In this document: one piece after another, positions 54,392-63,914 of the stretch | Numbering within the stretch: the first letter of the stretch is position 1 | Layout of the letters: the number at the start of each line of letters is the position of its first letter | Assembly: GCA_017883205.1 (NCBI GenBank) | Contig: JADGNZ010000018.1 | Location: 47,941-111,940 of the forward strand | Direction: 5' to 3' | Length of the DNA: 64,000 bases | From: Thermoanaerobaculia bacterium | GTDB lineage: Bacteria > Acidobacteriota > Thermoanaerobaculia > Gp7-AA8 | Translations under genes and position numbers: made by a program | Notes under the pieces: generated by a model | Told to the model about the DNA's origin: nothing | Seen by the model: only the letters and a program-made list of their open reading frames with translations | The model's database searches: none

Positions 54392-55617
54392 TGCCCGTTC
54401 TTCGCCGCGGTTGGCGCTGGTTATTTCTCGCGACCACGGCCATCGCCGCGTTCGCGCTCGTTGCTCTTCCAGCCTGGATCATCCAGCCGTTCCGGCCGCA
54501 ATCGGCGCGCGGCGTTTCGATCTCGTACGCGCTGCGGACGGTCTCGCCGATCGTCACGATCCTTGCGCTGCTCATCGCCTCGTTGCTGGTCTTCACGCTG
54601 TGGCGCGGTGCGCGATGGTGGGGAAGGATCGGCATCGTCATCCTCCTTCTGCTCACGACCGTCAGCACCTGGTTCGCGCGGCAGAATCATTTCGAGTGGA
54701 TGTTTCACCCGTTGGCAGGTGCCGCGTATGTGCGCGCGGACGCGGCTTCCTTTGTCGACAACGCCGATCTCGTGATCGCCGTCGAACGGAACGGCGAAGC
54801 GGCGGCCTATCCGATCCGCCAGCTCGCCTATCACCATCTCGTTCAGGACGTCGTCGGCGGCGTACCGATTGTCGTCACCTATTGAACGCTCTGCCACACC
54901 GGTCTGGTGTGGGAGACGACGATCGACGGGCGAACGCTGCACTTCCACCTCGCCGGGATCAACAACCAGAACTTCATCATGCGCGACGAGGAGACCGGCT
55001 CGTGGTGGCAGCAGATCACCGGCGAGGCGATCCAGGGTCCGTTGAAAGGACGGCGCCTCAAACATGTCCCGCAGGATGAGATTGGGTTCGCGCTCTGGAA
55101 GCGCGAGCACGCCGCCGGCCGGGTACTGCGCCCAGACGCGAAGATCGCCGCGGCCGGGCTCTACGCCGGCGCCGATTGGGAAACGCACATCGCGAAGATG
55201 CCGGTAGCGACGAACACGCACGACGCGCGCCTGCAACCGCGAGAGCTCGTCGTCGGAATTACGGTAGACGGGCGTTCGAAGGCGTATCGAATGTCGGACA
55301 TCAAGCAGCAGAATCCGATCATCGACACCATCGGCACGGTTCCCATCGTGATCGCGGTGGCCGAGGATGGGCGCTCGGTGCGCGCGTTCCGGCGAGTCGT
55401 CGATGGACGCGCCCTCGAGTTCTTCGCCAAACCTTCCTCGTCACCGATCACCTTCGTCGATAGTGCGTCAGGGAGTGAGTGGGATTTCTCCGGCCGCGCG
55501 ATCAACGGTCCGTTAACAGGCCATCAGCTAACAAAGATCGACGTTCTCAGCGACTACTGGTTCGATTGGCGGACGTACCACCCGGATACGGCGATCTTTC
55601 GTGTTGGGTTGCGGTGA
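54391..55617 (+). CDS. DUF3179 membrane protein with in-frame UGA (candidate selenoprotein)
   Basis: Read through one in-frame TGA (54883-54885), this is a 408-codon DUF3179 protein. About three N-terminal helices (residues 8-32, 52-70, 80-95) are followed by the DUF3179 domain: VIAVERNGEAAAYPIRQLAY, GGVPIVVTY-(UGA)-TLCHTG, then GEAIQGPLKGRRL, GITVDGRSKAYRM and GTVPIVIAVAEDG. In this family the residue after VTY/VTF is the first Cys of a CxLC motif, exactly where the UGA sits, and the frame is intact for 244 codons afterwards. A SECIS-like hairpin starts eight bases after the UGA. Alternatives: point-mutated pseudogene or sequencing error. Coupled to the haloperoxidase-like gene. Confidence 0.85.
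54890..54916 (+). promoter_or_regulatory. SECIS-like hairpin downstream of UGA
   Basis: CCACACC (54894-54900), loop GGTCT (54901-54905), GGTGTGG (54906-54912): a perfect seven-pair stem, extended by TCT/AGA across one G-G mismatch. The loop begins 15 bases after the UGA. A GGUCU apical loop is, as I recall, that of the E. coli fdhF SECIS bound by SelB. Confidence 0.6.
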
Positions 55618-55670
55618 ACGGGTTTTGGGCCGATGTTCGATTGCCGCTGAGTCAAACGAGAAAGACCTTT

Positions 55671-55736
55671 CACGCGGAGACGCGGAGATGCGGAGGAAGG
55701 TGAGGTGGTTTCTCCGCATCTCCGCGCCTCCGCGTG
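55671..55736. terminator. GCGGAGAC inverted repeat between convergent genes
   Basis: Arms of 25 bases (55671-55695, 55712-55736; start CACGCGGAGACGCGGAGATG) differ at one position. The hairpin separates the convergent DUF3179 and DUF255 genes. Confidence 0.8.
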
Positions 55737-55746
55737 ACAACCGGTT

Positions 55747-57627
55747 TCACGGGAGCTGGCGGGGCGCGTTAGCCGGAGACGTCGCGAGAAGCTCAATCAC
55801 CTTCGCTGGATCGCCCGTCGGTAGTTTGCACTGATGGTTCGTGCAGACGTACGCCGTCGCTTTTCCGCGAATTGCTTTCTGCATCTTCGTGAATGGCGCA
55901 ATGCGCGCGACATCGGCTCCCGATCGCAGGACGACTTTGTTCGGGACGAATGATGTGAAGACGGCGCGTTGCAGCGGGTGAATGTCGCTGCCCGCCAGCA
56001 GGATCTCGAATGAGGGGCCGATGATGAAATCGACGGCGCTCATGAGGTGGGCGGATGCGGAGGGGATGACGTCGACGTCGCCTGCGCTCGTACGCAGGAG
56101 GTCGTTCGCGGCCTTGTCGAAAAACGGATCGACGGTGATGCGGGCGATACGCACGAGGTTCATGAGCTGCACGGAATTACCCGAGGGGAGCGAACCGTCG
56201 CTCGTCTCGCGCGGTCGGACGAGCAGTGTCTCGGCGTCGTTCGCGGTCATGTAGAAGCGGCCGTCAGAATCACGAAAACGGGAGAGCGACTCGCGCTCCA
56301 GCGAGATGGCGCGATCGAGGTACTGCGCGTCGAACGTCGCTTCGTAGAGGTTCAGCAGGCCCCAGACGGCGAACGCGTAGTCGTCGAGGTAGGCGGCGTG
56401 TTCGTGCTGATGCTGCAAGGGCTCGCTCACGAGCACTACAGCAGTGGCGCGTTTCGCAGCGATCGCGTACGTCTCATCGTCGAGGACCGCCGCGCCTGAC
56501 GCCAGCGCTGCGATCATCAGGCCGTTCCAGTCGGTGAGGATCTTCTCGTCGCGCACGCCACGCTCGTCGGAATCGCTCGCGCTGTAGAACGAGCCGTTTG
56601 GCGCGCGCAGATCGCGCAACACGTAGGTGAAGATCTCGCGCGCCGTGCGCCCGTACTCGGGCTTCTGGGTGGCCTGATACGCCTCGAGATAGGCCATGGC
56701 CAACATCGCCTGGTCGCAGAGCATCTTCTCGTAGTGCGGCTCGCGCCATGCAGCGTCGACGGTGTAGCGATGAAATCCGAATCGCGCCTTGTCCCAAATC
56801 GCGCCGCCGCGCATCGCGTGCAATGTCGTCTCGACCATCTCCAGCGCGTGCTTGTCGCCGCTGCGCCGCCAGTAGCGCAGCAGGAACATGAGCTGATGCG
56901 CGGCCGGAACTTTCGGCGGCGGAAGAAAGCCTCCATCGACCGCGTCGAACCGCTCGGCGAGCTGCTGATACGCGGTCTTCAGCATCACGGCATCCGGCGC
57001 ACGATCGTTCTCCGCAGACTCCGGCGCCAGCGCCTGCGTGACCATCGCCGCCGTTGATGCGATCTGTTCCGGATGCTCTTTCCACGACGTCCCCAATCTC
57101 TCGATCAGCGCCTGCAATCGATCCCTCGGGATGTACGACGCGGCAAAGAAAGGCTTCCCGTCCGGCGTCAGAATCACATTCAGCGGCCAGCCGGGATCGG
57201 ACATCAGCTTGCGCGCGATGGCCATGTACGTGCTGTCGATGTCCGGCCGTTCCTCACGATCGACCTTGATGGCGATGAAGTGCTCGTTCATCGCCGCGCC
57301 GATCGCCTCGTTTGAGAACGACTCCGCCTCCATCACATGACACCAGTGGCAGGTCGAATAGCCGATCGAAAGAAAGATCAGCTTGTTCTGTTCGCGCGCG
57401 GCCTTCAGCGCGGCATCACCCCACGGATACCAATCGACAGGATTCGTGGCGTGCTGCAGGAGATAGCGCGAGGTTTCGTAAGCGAGCCGGTTGGTATGTT
57501 TTGGCGGCGGTGCTGCGACTGCCACGGTGATCGCCGAAGCAAAGACAACCACAGAGACACAGAGAACGCAGAGGGTTCTCTGTGATCTCTGTGATCTCTG
57601 TGTCTCTGTGGTTGCCGGTTCTTTCAA
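55747..57627 (-). CDS. DUF255 thioredoxin-fold protein (YyaL/SSP411 family)
   Basis: A 626-residue protein. Thioredoxin-like domain (residues 45-170; SRYLLQHATNPVDWYPWG, redox motif STCHWCHVME), followed by an (alpha/alpha)6-type barrel (GGGFLPPPKVP-like region, HRYTVDAAWREPHYEKMLCD, ILTDWNGLMIAALA). The family is widely conserved; its exact reaction is uncertain. The N-terminal signal peptide (TLCVLCVSVVVFASAITVAV preceded by TTETQRSQRSQR) is read from an ACCACAGAG palindromic repeat. An ending with VCTNHQCKLP adds two further Cys. Confidence 0.92.
   Translation of the reverse strand: MKEPATTETQRSQRSQRTLCVLCVSVVVFASAITVAVAAPPPKHTNRLAYETSRYLLQHATNPVDWYPWGDAALKAAREQNKLIFLSIGYSTCHWCHVMEAESFSNEAIGAAMNEHFIAIKVDREERPDIDSTYMAIARKLMSDPGWPLNVILTPDGKPFFAASYIPRDRLQALIERLGTSWKEHPEQIASTAAMVTQALAPESAENDRAPDAVMLKTAYQQLAERFDAVDGGFLPPPKVPAAHQLMFLLRYWRRSGDKHALEMVETTLHAMRGGAIWDKARFGFHRYTVDAAWREPHYEKMLCDQAMLAMAYLEAYQATQKPEYGRTAREIFTYVLRDLRAPNGSFYSASDSDERGVRDEKILTDWNGLMIAALASGAAVLDDETYAIAAKRATAVVLVSEPLQHQHEHAAYLDDYAFAVWGLLNLYEATFDAQYLDRAISLERESLSRFRDSDGRFYMTANDAETLLVRPRETSDGSLPSGNSVQLMNLVRIARITVDPFFDKAANDLLRTSAGDVDVIPSASAHLMSAVDFIIGPSFEILLAGSDIHPLQRAVFTSFVPNKVVLRSGADVARIAPFTKMQKAIRGKATAYVCTNHQCKLPTGDPAKVIELLATSPANAPRQLP
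57547..57613. repeat. ACCACAGAG inverted repeat forming a signal peptide
   Basis: Arms AACCACAGAGACACAGAGAA.. (57547-57574) and CTCTGTGATCTCTGTGATCT..GGTT (57578-57613). On the minus strand the whole repeat is coding: one arm gives the polar TTETQRSQRSQRT, the other the hydrophobic LCVLCVSVVV. Confidence 0.88.
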
Positions 57628-57692
57628 ATTGACCTATTACGGAGAAGGCGCTCGATGGGAATGCAGCGCGAACGACTCACGCAAAGATCGAA

Positions 57693-60600
57693 TCACTTCA
57701 CCAGACCCGTACCCTGAACGATGCGATAGCTCTTGTCCGCGGCCAATCCCTTGAACGTCTGCCGCTCGCCGCTCGGCCAGATCACAGTCACATCGGCGTG
57801 CTTGTCGACGCCCAGCCCGACGTGCTGCTCTTTCGGATTCGATGTCAGGTAGCCGATCGTGCTGAAGACTTCGCGCCACATGCCTTTCTGGTGCGCGGTG
57901 TCGACGATGATCTTCGCGCCGATGGCGTCGCGCGTTACGCCCTTCGCCGGATCACCGGTGAGACGGATCTTGATCCAGTGATTGCCGTTGGCTTCGGCGT
58001 TGTTGCGATAGAGGATCGCCGGGCTGTTGAAGTTGTTGACCATCATGTCGAGATCGCCGTCGCCGTCGAAATCGAATTGCGCGACTGCGCGCGCGTTGCC
58101 GAGCGGATCGGCGCCACTCTGCGCCGAGTCCTCGATCAACATCCCGTTGCGGTTGACGAAGAACACCGGAGCTTCCTTCTCCGCGACCGGCACGACCGTC
58201 TGCCGTTGCGCGCCCGCGGCGTCGGTGAAATATGGGTTGACGCTGGAGTAGACCGCGTACTCGTTCATGCCGTTGACGAGATAGAGGTCGTCATCGCCGT
58301 CGTTGTCGAAATCGAAGAAGTCGGCGCCCCACGACCAGCCGGTCGACTTGTATCCGCGCCCGATCGCGGTCGATTGCACGTACGAAGAGAGCTTCCCGTT
58401 CTCGGCCGCCGACTCCCAGAGATCGTTGGCCTCCACCACGCGCATGTTGGCCATCTTTTGCGGATTGAGTTTCAGGCGTGTCTTCGCATCGGGGAGGACG
58501 TACTTCTCGTCCTTGTTCATCGTCACGATGTTCGAGATGTAGACGTCGGGATAGCCGTCGCGGTTCAGATCGGCGATGCCGATATTCATCGTGTAGCTCG
58601 GCTTGTCCGTGCCGAGTTTCGCGGACACATCCTCGAATTTCCCTGTTCCTCCCAGATTGCGGTACCAGGAATTGCTGCCGAAGTCGTTGCCGCAGATGAG
58701 GTCTTCCCAACCGTCACCGTCGAAGTCGAGATGGCCAATCGCTTGCGCCCAACCCGTATTTTCGACGCCGCTGCCGGCGCTGACGTCCTCGAAGACGAAG
58801 TTGCCTTTGTTGTGAAAGAGCTTGTTGGGGAGCGCGTTCGTGTTGCGGCGCGCGAACGTCGGCAGCTCGCCGTGAATGTAGTCGCCGAAGTAGCCAATGT
58901 AGAGATCGAGCAGGCCGTCTTTGTCGTAGTCGAACGCCGTGGCCGGTCCGCCGACGAGGCCCTTTCCGCCAAGACCCGCACGCGCCGTGACGTCCTCGAA
59001 CTTGGCGTGCCCGAGGTTCTTGTAGAGGCGGTGGTCGTCATCGACGTAGGTGATGAAGATGTCCTCCAGACCGTCGTTGTCGAAGTCGGCGATGATCGCT
59101 TGGCGCGGTTCGCCCGGCCGCCCGTCGGGGCGCTTCCAATTCAGACCAGCCGACTCCGTGACATCGGTGAAGTGGCCTTTGCCGTCGTTGAGGTAGAGCG
59201 CATTGCCCGATCCGCTCAACACGAGCACATCGATGTCGCCATCGTTATCGATATCCTCGGCGGCGATGCCCGATCCGCCGAAGGCCGGTGGCACCGCCAG
59301 CACGAGCTTGTCGCCTTCCTTGACGGTGTAGCTGCGGATGAGACGCGCCAGCCAGTCCGACATTCGATGCTCGAACTGGATGCCGCTGGATGCGGTGACG
59401 TCCGTGAAGTACTTGCCACCGGTTTTCGCCGGTGGTGTTGATGCGGATGCGATGGTGACCGCGGTCTTCTTCTCTGGCGGCATCGACGCGTTCTTGTCGA
59501 TCAGCCGCTGAATCTCCGTGACCCCTCGGGACAGGTGCGTCCGATCGAGCCGGTCTTTCCCTTCCGCCGTCGCGATCTTCCCGGCCACGCGCAGGATGAG
59601 CGTTCCCATCTGCGCTCCTCCCTCGGTCACCAACTCCGCCGCGAAGGGATCGGGCTCGAGCGTTCCTTTGTACTTCGGATCGCCCAGGACTTCTTTGAGG
59701 TAGAACCAGTGCAGCCCGGGATCGCGGAAGGCGTCGAGGTCGTATGCCTCGATGATGACTTGCTCCTTCTTCGGCAGCCGCGGGAAGTAGATGCAGTCTT
59801 CGTACTCGTTGAGCACGTGCGGCTCGTACAACTGCACGGCGTCATGAACGTCGTCGACGCGGATCAACGCGTGCCCGCGCTTCTTTGCGCGCTTCTCCGC
59901 TTCGAGCATCACGTCGCCCGTCCAGGCGATCATCGTCTCGGTGAACTGATCCTTGAACGCCTTTCCCTCGGCAGGATCGGTCGGCCACATATGCCGCGAC
60001 ATGTAGACCTGCACGTTGCGAAGGAAAACCGCCTGCGAGAGATCGTTGTACTTCTCGTACGCCGCCAGTTTCTCGGCGACGATGGCGTTGATCGTGGCGA
60101 ACTTCTGCGGCGTCGTCGCACTGGCAGCGTGCGTTGGTTTCGCCTCGGGTGCCGCAACCGGAGCATGACCGACGACATCCGCCCAGGCCGTCTTCAGTTC
60201 TTTCGCGCCGAGGCGTTCGCGGTTCGTGGTGCGTGTGGCGTGATCGGCGTGCTGCAGCGCGGCCAACGTGACGAGGTCGACCGATTCCTTGAACAATTCG
60301 ACGGCAGGGGCTTCGAGCGGAAGGATCTTCGTGCCGTCGACGAACGCATCCTGCTGCACGGCCAGAATCGCCCGCAGCGCATAAGCGACCGTTCCGTACT
60401 GCCGGCGGTCGCGCGCGGAGATCTCGGTGCGGTGCGCATCATCAGGACGGACGATCCAGTCGCCGCCCGCCGTCGCCGCGTAGGGAACCGCGGCCTGCAG
60501 GATGGGACGCAGCGTACCGACGTCGATCTGCGTTTTCGCGGCGCTGGCCGCCGCGGCACTCGCCTTCAGCCAGAGACCGCGAATGAACTGCTTCTGCAGC

Positions 60601-60797
60601 GCGATCTTTTCGGCGCGCGCATCGAAGTCGAGCGGCGTCCCGTAGATGAAGTCCTCGAGCCGGCTGGCCGTCGCGTAGCACTTCGGATCGCGCACCGACT
60701 CGAGCTGATCGATCTCGTTGATGATCGTCGGAACCTGGGCAAGAAGGGCCGGTGCAGAAAAGCAGATCGCAAGGAAAGAGAGTTGAGCCATTCGCAT
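57693..60797 (-). CDS. Secreted FG-GAP/ASPIC-UnbV protein (CRTAC1-like) with long N-terminal region
   Basis: A 1034-residue exported protein (signal peptide LSFLAICFSAPALLAQ). Residues about 470-1020 form an FG-GAP propeller with calcium-type loops (DIDNDGDIDVLV, DFDNDGLEDIFI, DFDGDGWEDLIC, DLNRDGYPDVYI, DFDGDGDLDMMV) ending in an ASPIC/UnbV segment (DAIGAKIIVDT, VGLGVDKHADVTVIWPSGE). Residues 25-460 are a helical region I do not recognise, unlike the usual shorter family members. Adhesion or extracellular matrix roles are suggested for the family; none is proven. Confidence 0.9.
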   Translation of the reverse strand: MRMAQLSFLAICFSAPALLAQVPTIINEIDQLESVRDPKCYATASRLEDFIYGTPLDFDARAEKIALQKQFIRGLWLKASAAAASAAKTQIDVGTLRPILQAAVPYAATAGGDWIVRPDDAHRTEISARDRRQYGTVAYALRAILAVQQDAFVDGTKILPLEAPAVELFKESVDLVTLAALQHADHATRTTNRERLGAKELKTAWADVVGHAPVAAPEAKPTHAASATTPQKFATINAIVAEKLAAYEKYNDLSQAVFLRNVQVYMSRHMWPTDPAEGKAFKDQFTETMIAWTGDVMLEAEKRAKKRGHALIRVDDVHDAVQLYEPHVLNEYEDCIYFPRLPKKEQVIIEAYDLDAFRDPGLHWFYLKEVLGDPKYKGTLEPDPFAAELVTEGGAQMGTLILRVAGKIATAEGKDRLDRTHLSRGVTEIQRLIDKNASMPPEKKTAVTIASASTPPAKTGGKYFTDVTASSGIQFEHRMSDWLARLIRSYTVKEGDKLVLAVPPAFGGSGIAAEDIDNDGDIDVLVLSGSGNALYLNDGKGHFTDVTESAGLNWKRPDGRPGEPRQAIIADFDNDGLEDIFITYVDDDHRLYKNLGHAKFEDVTARAGLGGKGLVGGPATAFDYDKDGLLDLYIGYFGDYIHGELPTFARRNTNALPNKLFHNKGNFVFEDVSAGSGVENTGWAQAIGHLDFDGDGWEDLICGNDFGSNSWYRNLGGTGKFEDVSAKLGTDKPSYTMNIGIADLNRDGYPDVYISNIVTMNKDEKYVLPDAKTRLKLNPQKMANMRVVEANDLWESAAENGKLSSYVQSTAIGRGYKSTGWSWGADFFDFDNDGDDDLYLVNGMNEYAVYSSVNPYFTDAAGAQRQTVVPVAEKEAPVFFVNRNGMLIEDSAQSGADPLGNARAVAQFDFDGDGDLDMMVNNFNSPAILYRNNAEANGNHWIKIRLTGDPAKGVTRDAIGAKIIVDTAHQKGMWREVFSTIGYLTSNPKEQHVGLGVDKHADVTVIWPSGERQTFKGLAADKSYRIVQGTGLVK

Positions 60798-60971
60798 AGG
60801 ACGCTCCGCAATCGTGTCTGTGTTTCGAAAGTGTACTCGTTGGAACGTGCAGCGTCCTCAGGCTTGACTTCCCGAATCGCGGAACCGACACTTCAACGTC
60901 GGTTCTCTTCTTAAACAACTCCATCCGCTCGAAATCGCTGCCGGACGCTTGTGCGTCCGAGGAGGATTGGT

Positions 60972-63266
60972 ATGGCGTCGTCAGGCAATCATCGGCATTC
61001 CCCGTTCGAATCGCTGAAGGAGCTCAAGGCACTTCTCGACAACGCTCTGGAAGAGGCGCGCAGCCGGAAGCGGAAGGATGATGAAAAAGGGGGCGAGGTC
61101 GAAGGCCCGAGCGTTCTCGCGAGCGCATACGACCGCCTGCGCCTCTGGGCTTTTCCGAATGACCGCGCGGACTGGGCAGCGCTGGATCGGGCGCGCGCCC
61201 ACCGCGAGCGAATGGACAAACGGCACGCCGAGTCTCTCTTCGCACTCCTCGGACGATGGGAGTTTCTCGGGCCCCGCGCGTTCGACACCGGTGGCGGCCA
61301 CTACACCTCCGGCCGCGTCAACGACATCGCCATCGATCCACGCGACTCCCAGACGATCTACGCCGGCGCGGCCGGTGGCGGAGTCTGGAAGACGATCGAC
61401 AACGGGATCACCTGGAAACCGCTCTCCGATACCTGGCCCATGATGGAAATCTCCAGCGTCGCCATCGATCCCACGAATTCGTCGGTGATCTATGCGGGCA
61501 CGGGCGACTTCGATGATTGGGGCCAGCACCACTTCGGGGTCATGAAAAGCACGGACGGAGGCGTGACCTTCTCGCTCCTTCCGGTGGGCGAGGCGGCCCA
61601 GGTATCGATCACCGGAATCGTGGTCGACCCGGACAATCCCTTGATCGTGACGATCTGCGGCGGGCATGGAGGCGTGGCGGGGCGCGTGTGGCGCTCGACC
61701 GACGGCGGATCGACATGGGCTCGTGCGTCCAGCATCACCGCCGATTGGATGAAGCTCGTCATCAGCAAGGCGGACGGCGGCGGAGTCCGGGCGATGTACG
61801 TGGTTGGCTGGAGCGATGACTTTCGAACTGGTGTCAGCTACCGCTCGCTCGACCGCGGTGCGACCTGGCATCTGATCAAGCCGCCATTCGTCGCGGATCA
61901 GTCGGAGCTCTCGGTCGCGGCGTCACCGCTGACTCCCGAGGTCGTTTACGTCGCAGGAAGCGTCGATCGAAAGGTGTTCAAAAGCTTCGACCATGGCGAC
62001 ACGTGGAACGATGTGACCCACGATCTGCGGCAGGATGATTTCGAATGGAATCAGTCCTGGTACGACTTTGACCTGGCCTGTGGCGCCATCGGCACCGACT
62101 CGGCACCGCGCGACATTCTCTACATCGGTTTAAAGCACCTGAGCTCCTGGGACTCAAGCGGGATCACATGGAAAGAGCTGCCGCACGGCCACGATGACCT
62201 TCACGTTCTGGCCATCGATCCCACCCGGCCGGGCCGCGGCGTTCTCATCGGCAATGACGGCGGCGTGTACGAACAGGAACGTGTCGCGCACGGATGGGAC
62301 CTCAGCTCGCGCAATGCCACGCTCGGAGTCACGCAGTGCTACCGCGGGGATGCCAGCCCGTTCGATGCCAGGATTTGTATCGCCGGAACGCAGGACAACG
62401 CCGTCGCTTCTTCGCAGACTGACCTCAGAGCATGGGGGCAACTCTTCCCACCCAGCGGCGGCGATGCCATCGCTGCGCTGGTCAACCCGGCCAATCAGAA
62501 GATTCAGTTCATCGAAGCTGGTGTTGCCTTCCACGGCATCGCGCGCACCGCCGATCAGTGGAAGACGAGCAAAGAGATCACGCCATCAACGCCGGGTGAC
62601 GTGCTCGACGCGTTCTCCATGCCGATGGCCATGGACGCAGGCGGTACGCGTCTCTATTGGGCGAGCGACTATCTCTGGGTTCGCGATGAGGCCAGCGGAG
62701 TCTGGGCTGGACGCCTCGGCGCACAGCAACTCGCCGGAACGGGTAACGGCGTGCGCTCCTTGGCCGTGGCGGAATCGGATCCGTTGCGCGTTTACACCGG
62801 CAGCACTGACGGCCAGATCTGGATGGCCGACGGACCAGGCTTTGTCTGGAAACGGATCGACGAATCCCTTCCCAAGACGGTGATCAGCGCGATCGCTGTG
62901 CATCCACGCAACAAGAACGACATCCTCGTGGCGATCGGCGGGACCGGAACCGGTCACGTGTTTCACTGCGCCGATACGACGGCAACGCCTCCCGTGTGGG
63001 ACGACGTCAGCGCAGGTGGCGTCCTCCCCGATCTTCCGGCCGTCGGCGTTGTACGCGACTCCGTTTTCCCCGACAGCCGTTTCTACGCCGCCCTCGACGT
63101 CGGCGTGTTCTACACGGAGGACGCCGGCAAACACTGGACCGACATCACCGTTCCCCTCGGCCTCCCGAACGTGCAGCTCCAGGACCTCCGATTGGCCGGC
63201 AACATCGTCTACGCGTTCACGTACGGCCGCGGCGCATGGTGGCTAAATCCAACGGGACAACCTTGA
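60972..63266 (+). CDS. BNR/VPS10-type beta-propeller protein without signal peptide
   Basis: A 764-residue protein. A charged helical N-terminus (SLKELKALLDNALEEARSRK) is followed by propeller repeats with Asp boxes (KTIDNGITWKP, KSTDGGVTFS, RSTDGGSTWAR, KSFDHGDTWND, YTEDAGKHWTD). Unlike the propeller protein at 38374 it shows no signal peptide, so it may be cytoplasmic or exported another way. Strong SD GAGGAGG seven bases before the ATG. Confidence 0.88.
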   Translation: MASSGNHRHSPFESLKELKALLDNALEEARSRKRKDDEKGGEVEGPSVLASAYDRLRLWAFPNDRADWAALDRARAHRERMDKRHAESLFALLGRWEFLGPRAFDTGGGHYTSGRVNDIAIDPRDSQTIYAGAAGGGVWKTIDNGITWKPLSDTWPMMEISSVAIDPTNSSVIYAGTGDFDDWGQHHFGVMKSTDGGVTFSLLPVGEAAQVSITGIVVDPDNPLIVTICGGHGGVAGRVWRSTDGGSTWARASSITADWMKLVISKADGGGVRAMYVVGWSDDFRTGVSYRSLDRGATWHLIKPPFVADQSELSVAASPLTPEVVYVAGSVDRKVFKSFDHGDTWNDVTHDLRQDDFEWNQSWYDFDLACGAIGTDSAPRDILYIGLKHLSSWDSSGITWKELPHGHDDLHVLAIDPTRPGRGVLIGNDGGVYEQERVAHGWDLSSRNATLGVTQCYRGDASPFDARICIAGTQDNAVASSQTDLRAWGQLFPPSGGDAIAALVNPANQKIQFIEAGVAFHGIARTADQWKTSKEITPSTPGDVLDAFSMPMAMDAGGTRLYWASDYLWVRDEASGVWAGRLGAQQLAGTGNGVRSLAVAESDPLRVYTGSTDGQIWMADGPGFVWKRIDESLPKTVISAIAVHPRNKNDILVAIGGTGTGHVFHCADTTATPPVWDDVSAGGVLPDLPAVGVVRDSVFPDSRFYAALDVGVFYTEDAGKHWTDITVPLGLPNVQLQDLRLAGNIVYAFTYGRGAWWLNPTGQP

Positions 63267-63360
63267 TGATTGCTCCCGGGATCTCCACGTGAAAAGGGTT
63301 CTCGGGTGTCCCGACACGGAAGGCGATCCGTGACGTAGCGCGCGGCGTTACGCCGAAACT

Positions 63361-63618
63361 CTACGAGGACAGAAGTCTTGCGTATTCGTCGTGCGCGCCG
63401 ATCCAGCCCCAGAGAATCCCGCCGTCGATATCCTTGCCGAGAGCGCGATAACCGCGGCCTACGCGCACAGACCAGTAGCCTCTGGCCTTCTTCAAGTGCA
63501 GAGACGGATGACGAGGATTGTCTTTCAACAGCTCGTAGTTTTCGCGCGCGAGCCGTTGGATCTCTTCAGGAAGCTGGCTGAAGTGATCCCAGAAATCGGG
63601 GCTGGTAAGGTGCTTCAA
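63361..63618 (-). CDS. RelE/ParE-type toxin
   Basis: An 85-residue protein with the RelE/ParE fold pattern: two helices (FWDHFSQLPEEIQRLARENY), LHLKKARGYWSVRVGRGYRALG, and a final beta strand. Start overlaps the antitoxin stop (ATGA). Probably an mRNA interferase or gyrase inhibitor neutralised by the gene upstream. Confidence 0.87.
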   Translation of the reverse strand: MKHLTSPDFWDHFSQLPEEIQRLARENYELLKDNPRHPSLHLKKARGYWSVRVGRGYRALGKDIDGGILWGWIGAHDEYARLLSS

Positions 63619-63815
63619 ATCTCCCGGCTCTTGCCTGCGCGGTGATCTGCGACGGACTTCTCGAACAACTTGTCGAGTTTCCCCGAAGCTGCGTCACGTT
63701 CGATTTCACGATCCCAGACCTCAGCCTCCCGCTCGACAATCCACTCGCGCAGCTCCACCAACTCAGCCGAAGAAAGCTTCTCGATCTCTTCTTCCAGTGC
63801 CTGAACTTTCGTCAT
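63615..63815 (-). CDS. Antitoxin partner of the RelE/ParE-type toxin
   Basis: A 66-residue helical acidic protein (MTKVQALEEEIEKLSSAELV, ELREWIVEREAEVWDREIE) ending in KLFEKSVADHRAGKSREI, the common small antitoxin type that wraps a RelE/ParE toxin. Coupled by a four-base overlap. The frame is open upstream, but MTKVQAL is the usual start. Confidence 0.85.
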   Translation of the reverse strand: MTKVQALEEEIEKLSSAELVELREWIVEREAEVWDREIERDAASGKLDKLFEKSVADHRAGKSREI

Positions 63816-63914
63816 GATCGTCGCTCGCTCGACACATTTTACCCGATAGGAAACTTGTTCAACGTGCCCGCATGAAGAGCCGCGGCAGCAGACCACGCCG
63901 TAAGCCCTCAAATG

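Noticed and set aside
54883..54885. Simple nonsense mutation in the DUF3179 gene
   Set aside because: Kept as an alternative but not preferred: the UGA falls precisely on the motif Cys, no other lesion is seen in the remaining 244 codons, and a SECIS-like hairpin is correctly placed.
54907..55617. Separate second gene starting at GTG 54907
   Set aside because: It would start in the middle of the conserved CHTGLVW segment with no ribosome binding site; it is in the same frame as the upstream part and completes a single DUF3179 protein.
57798..59441. 547-codon open frame on the plus strand
   Set aside because: Antisense to the FG-GAP repeats of the CRTAC1-like gene; repetitive VDVDV-type sequence mirrors those repeats.
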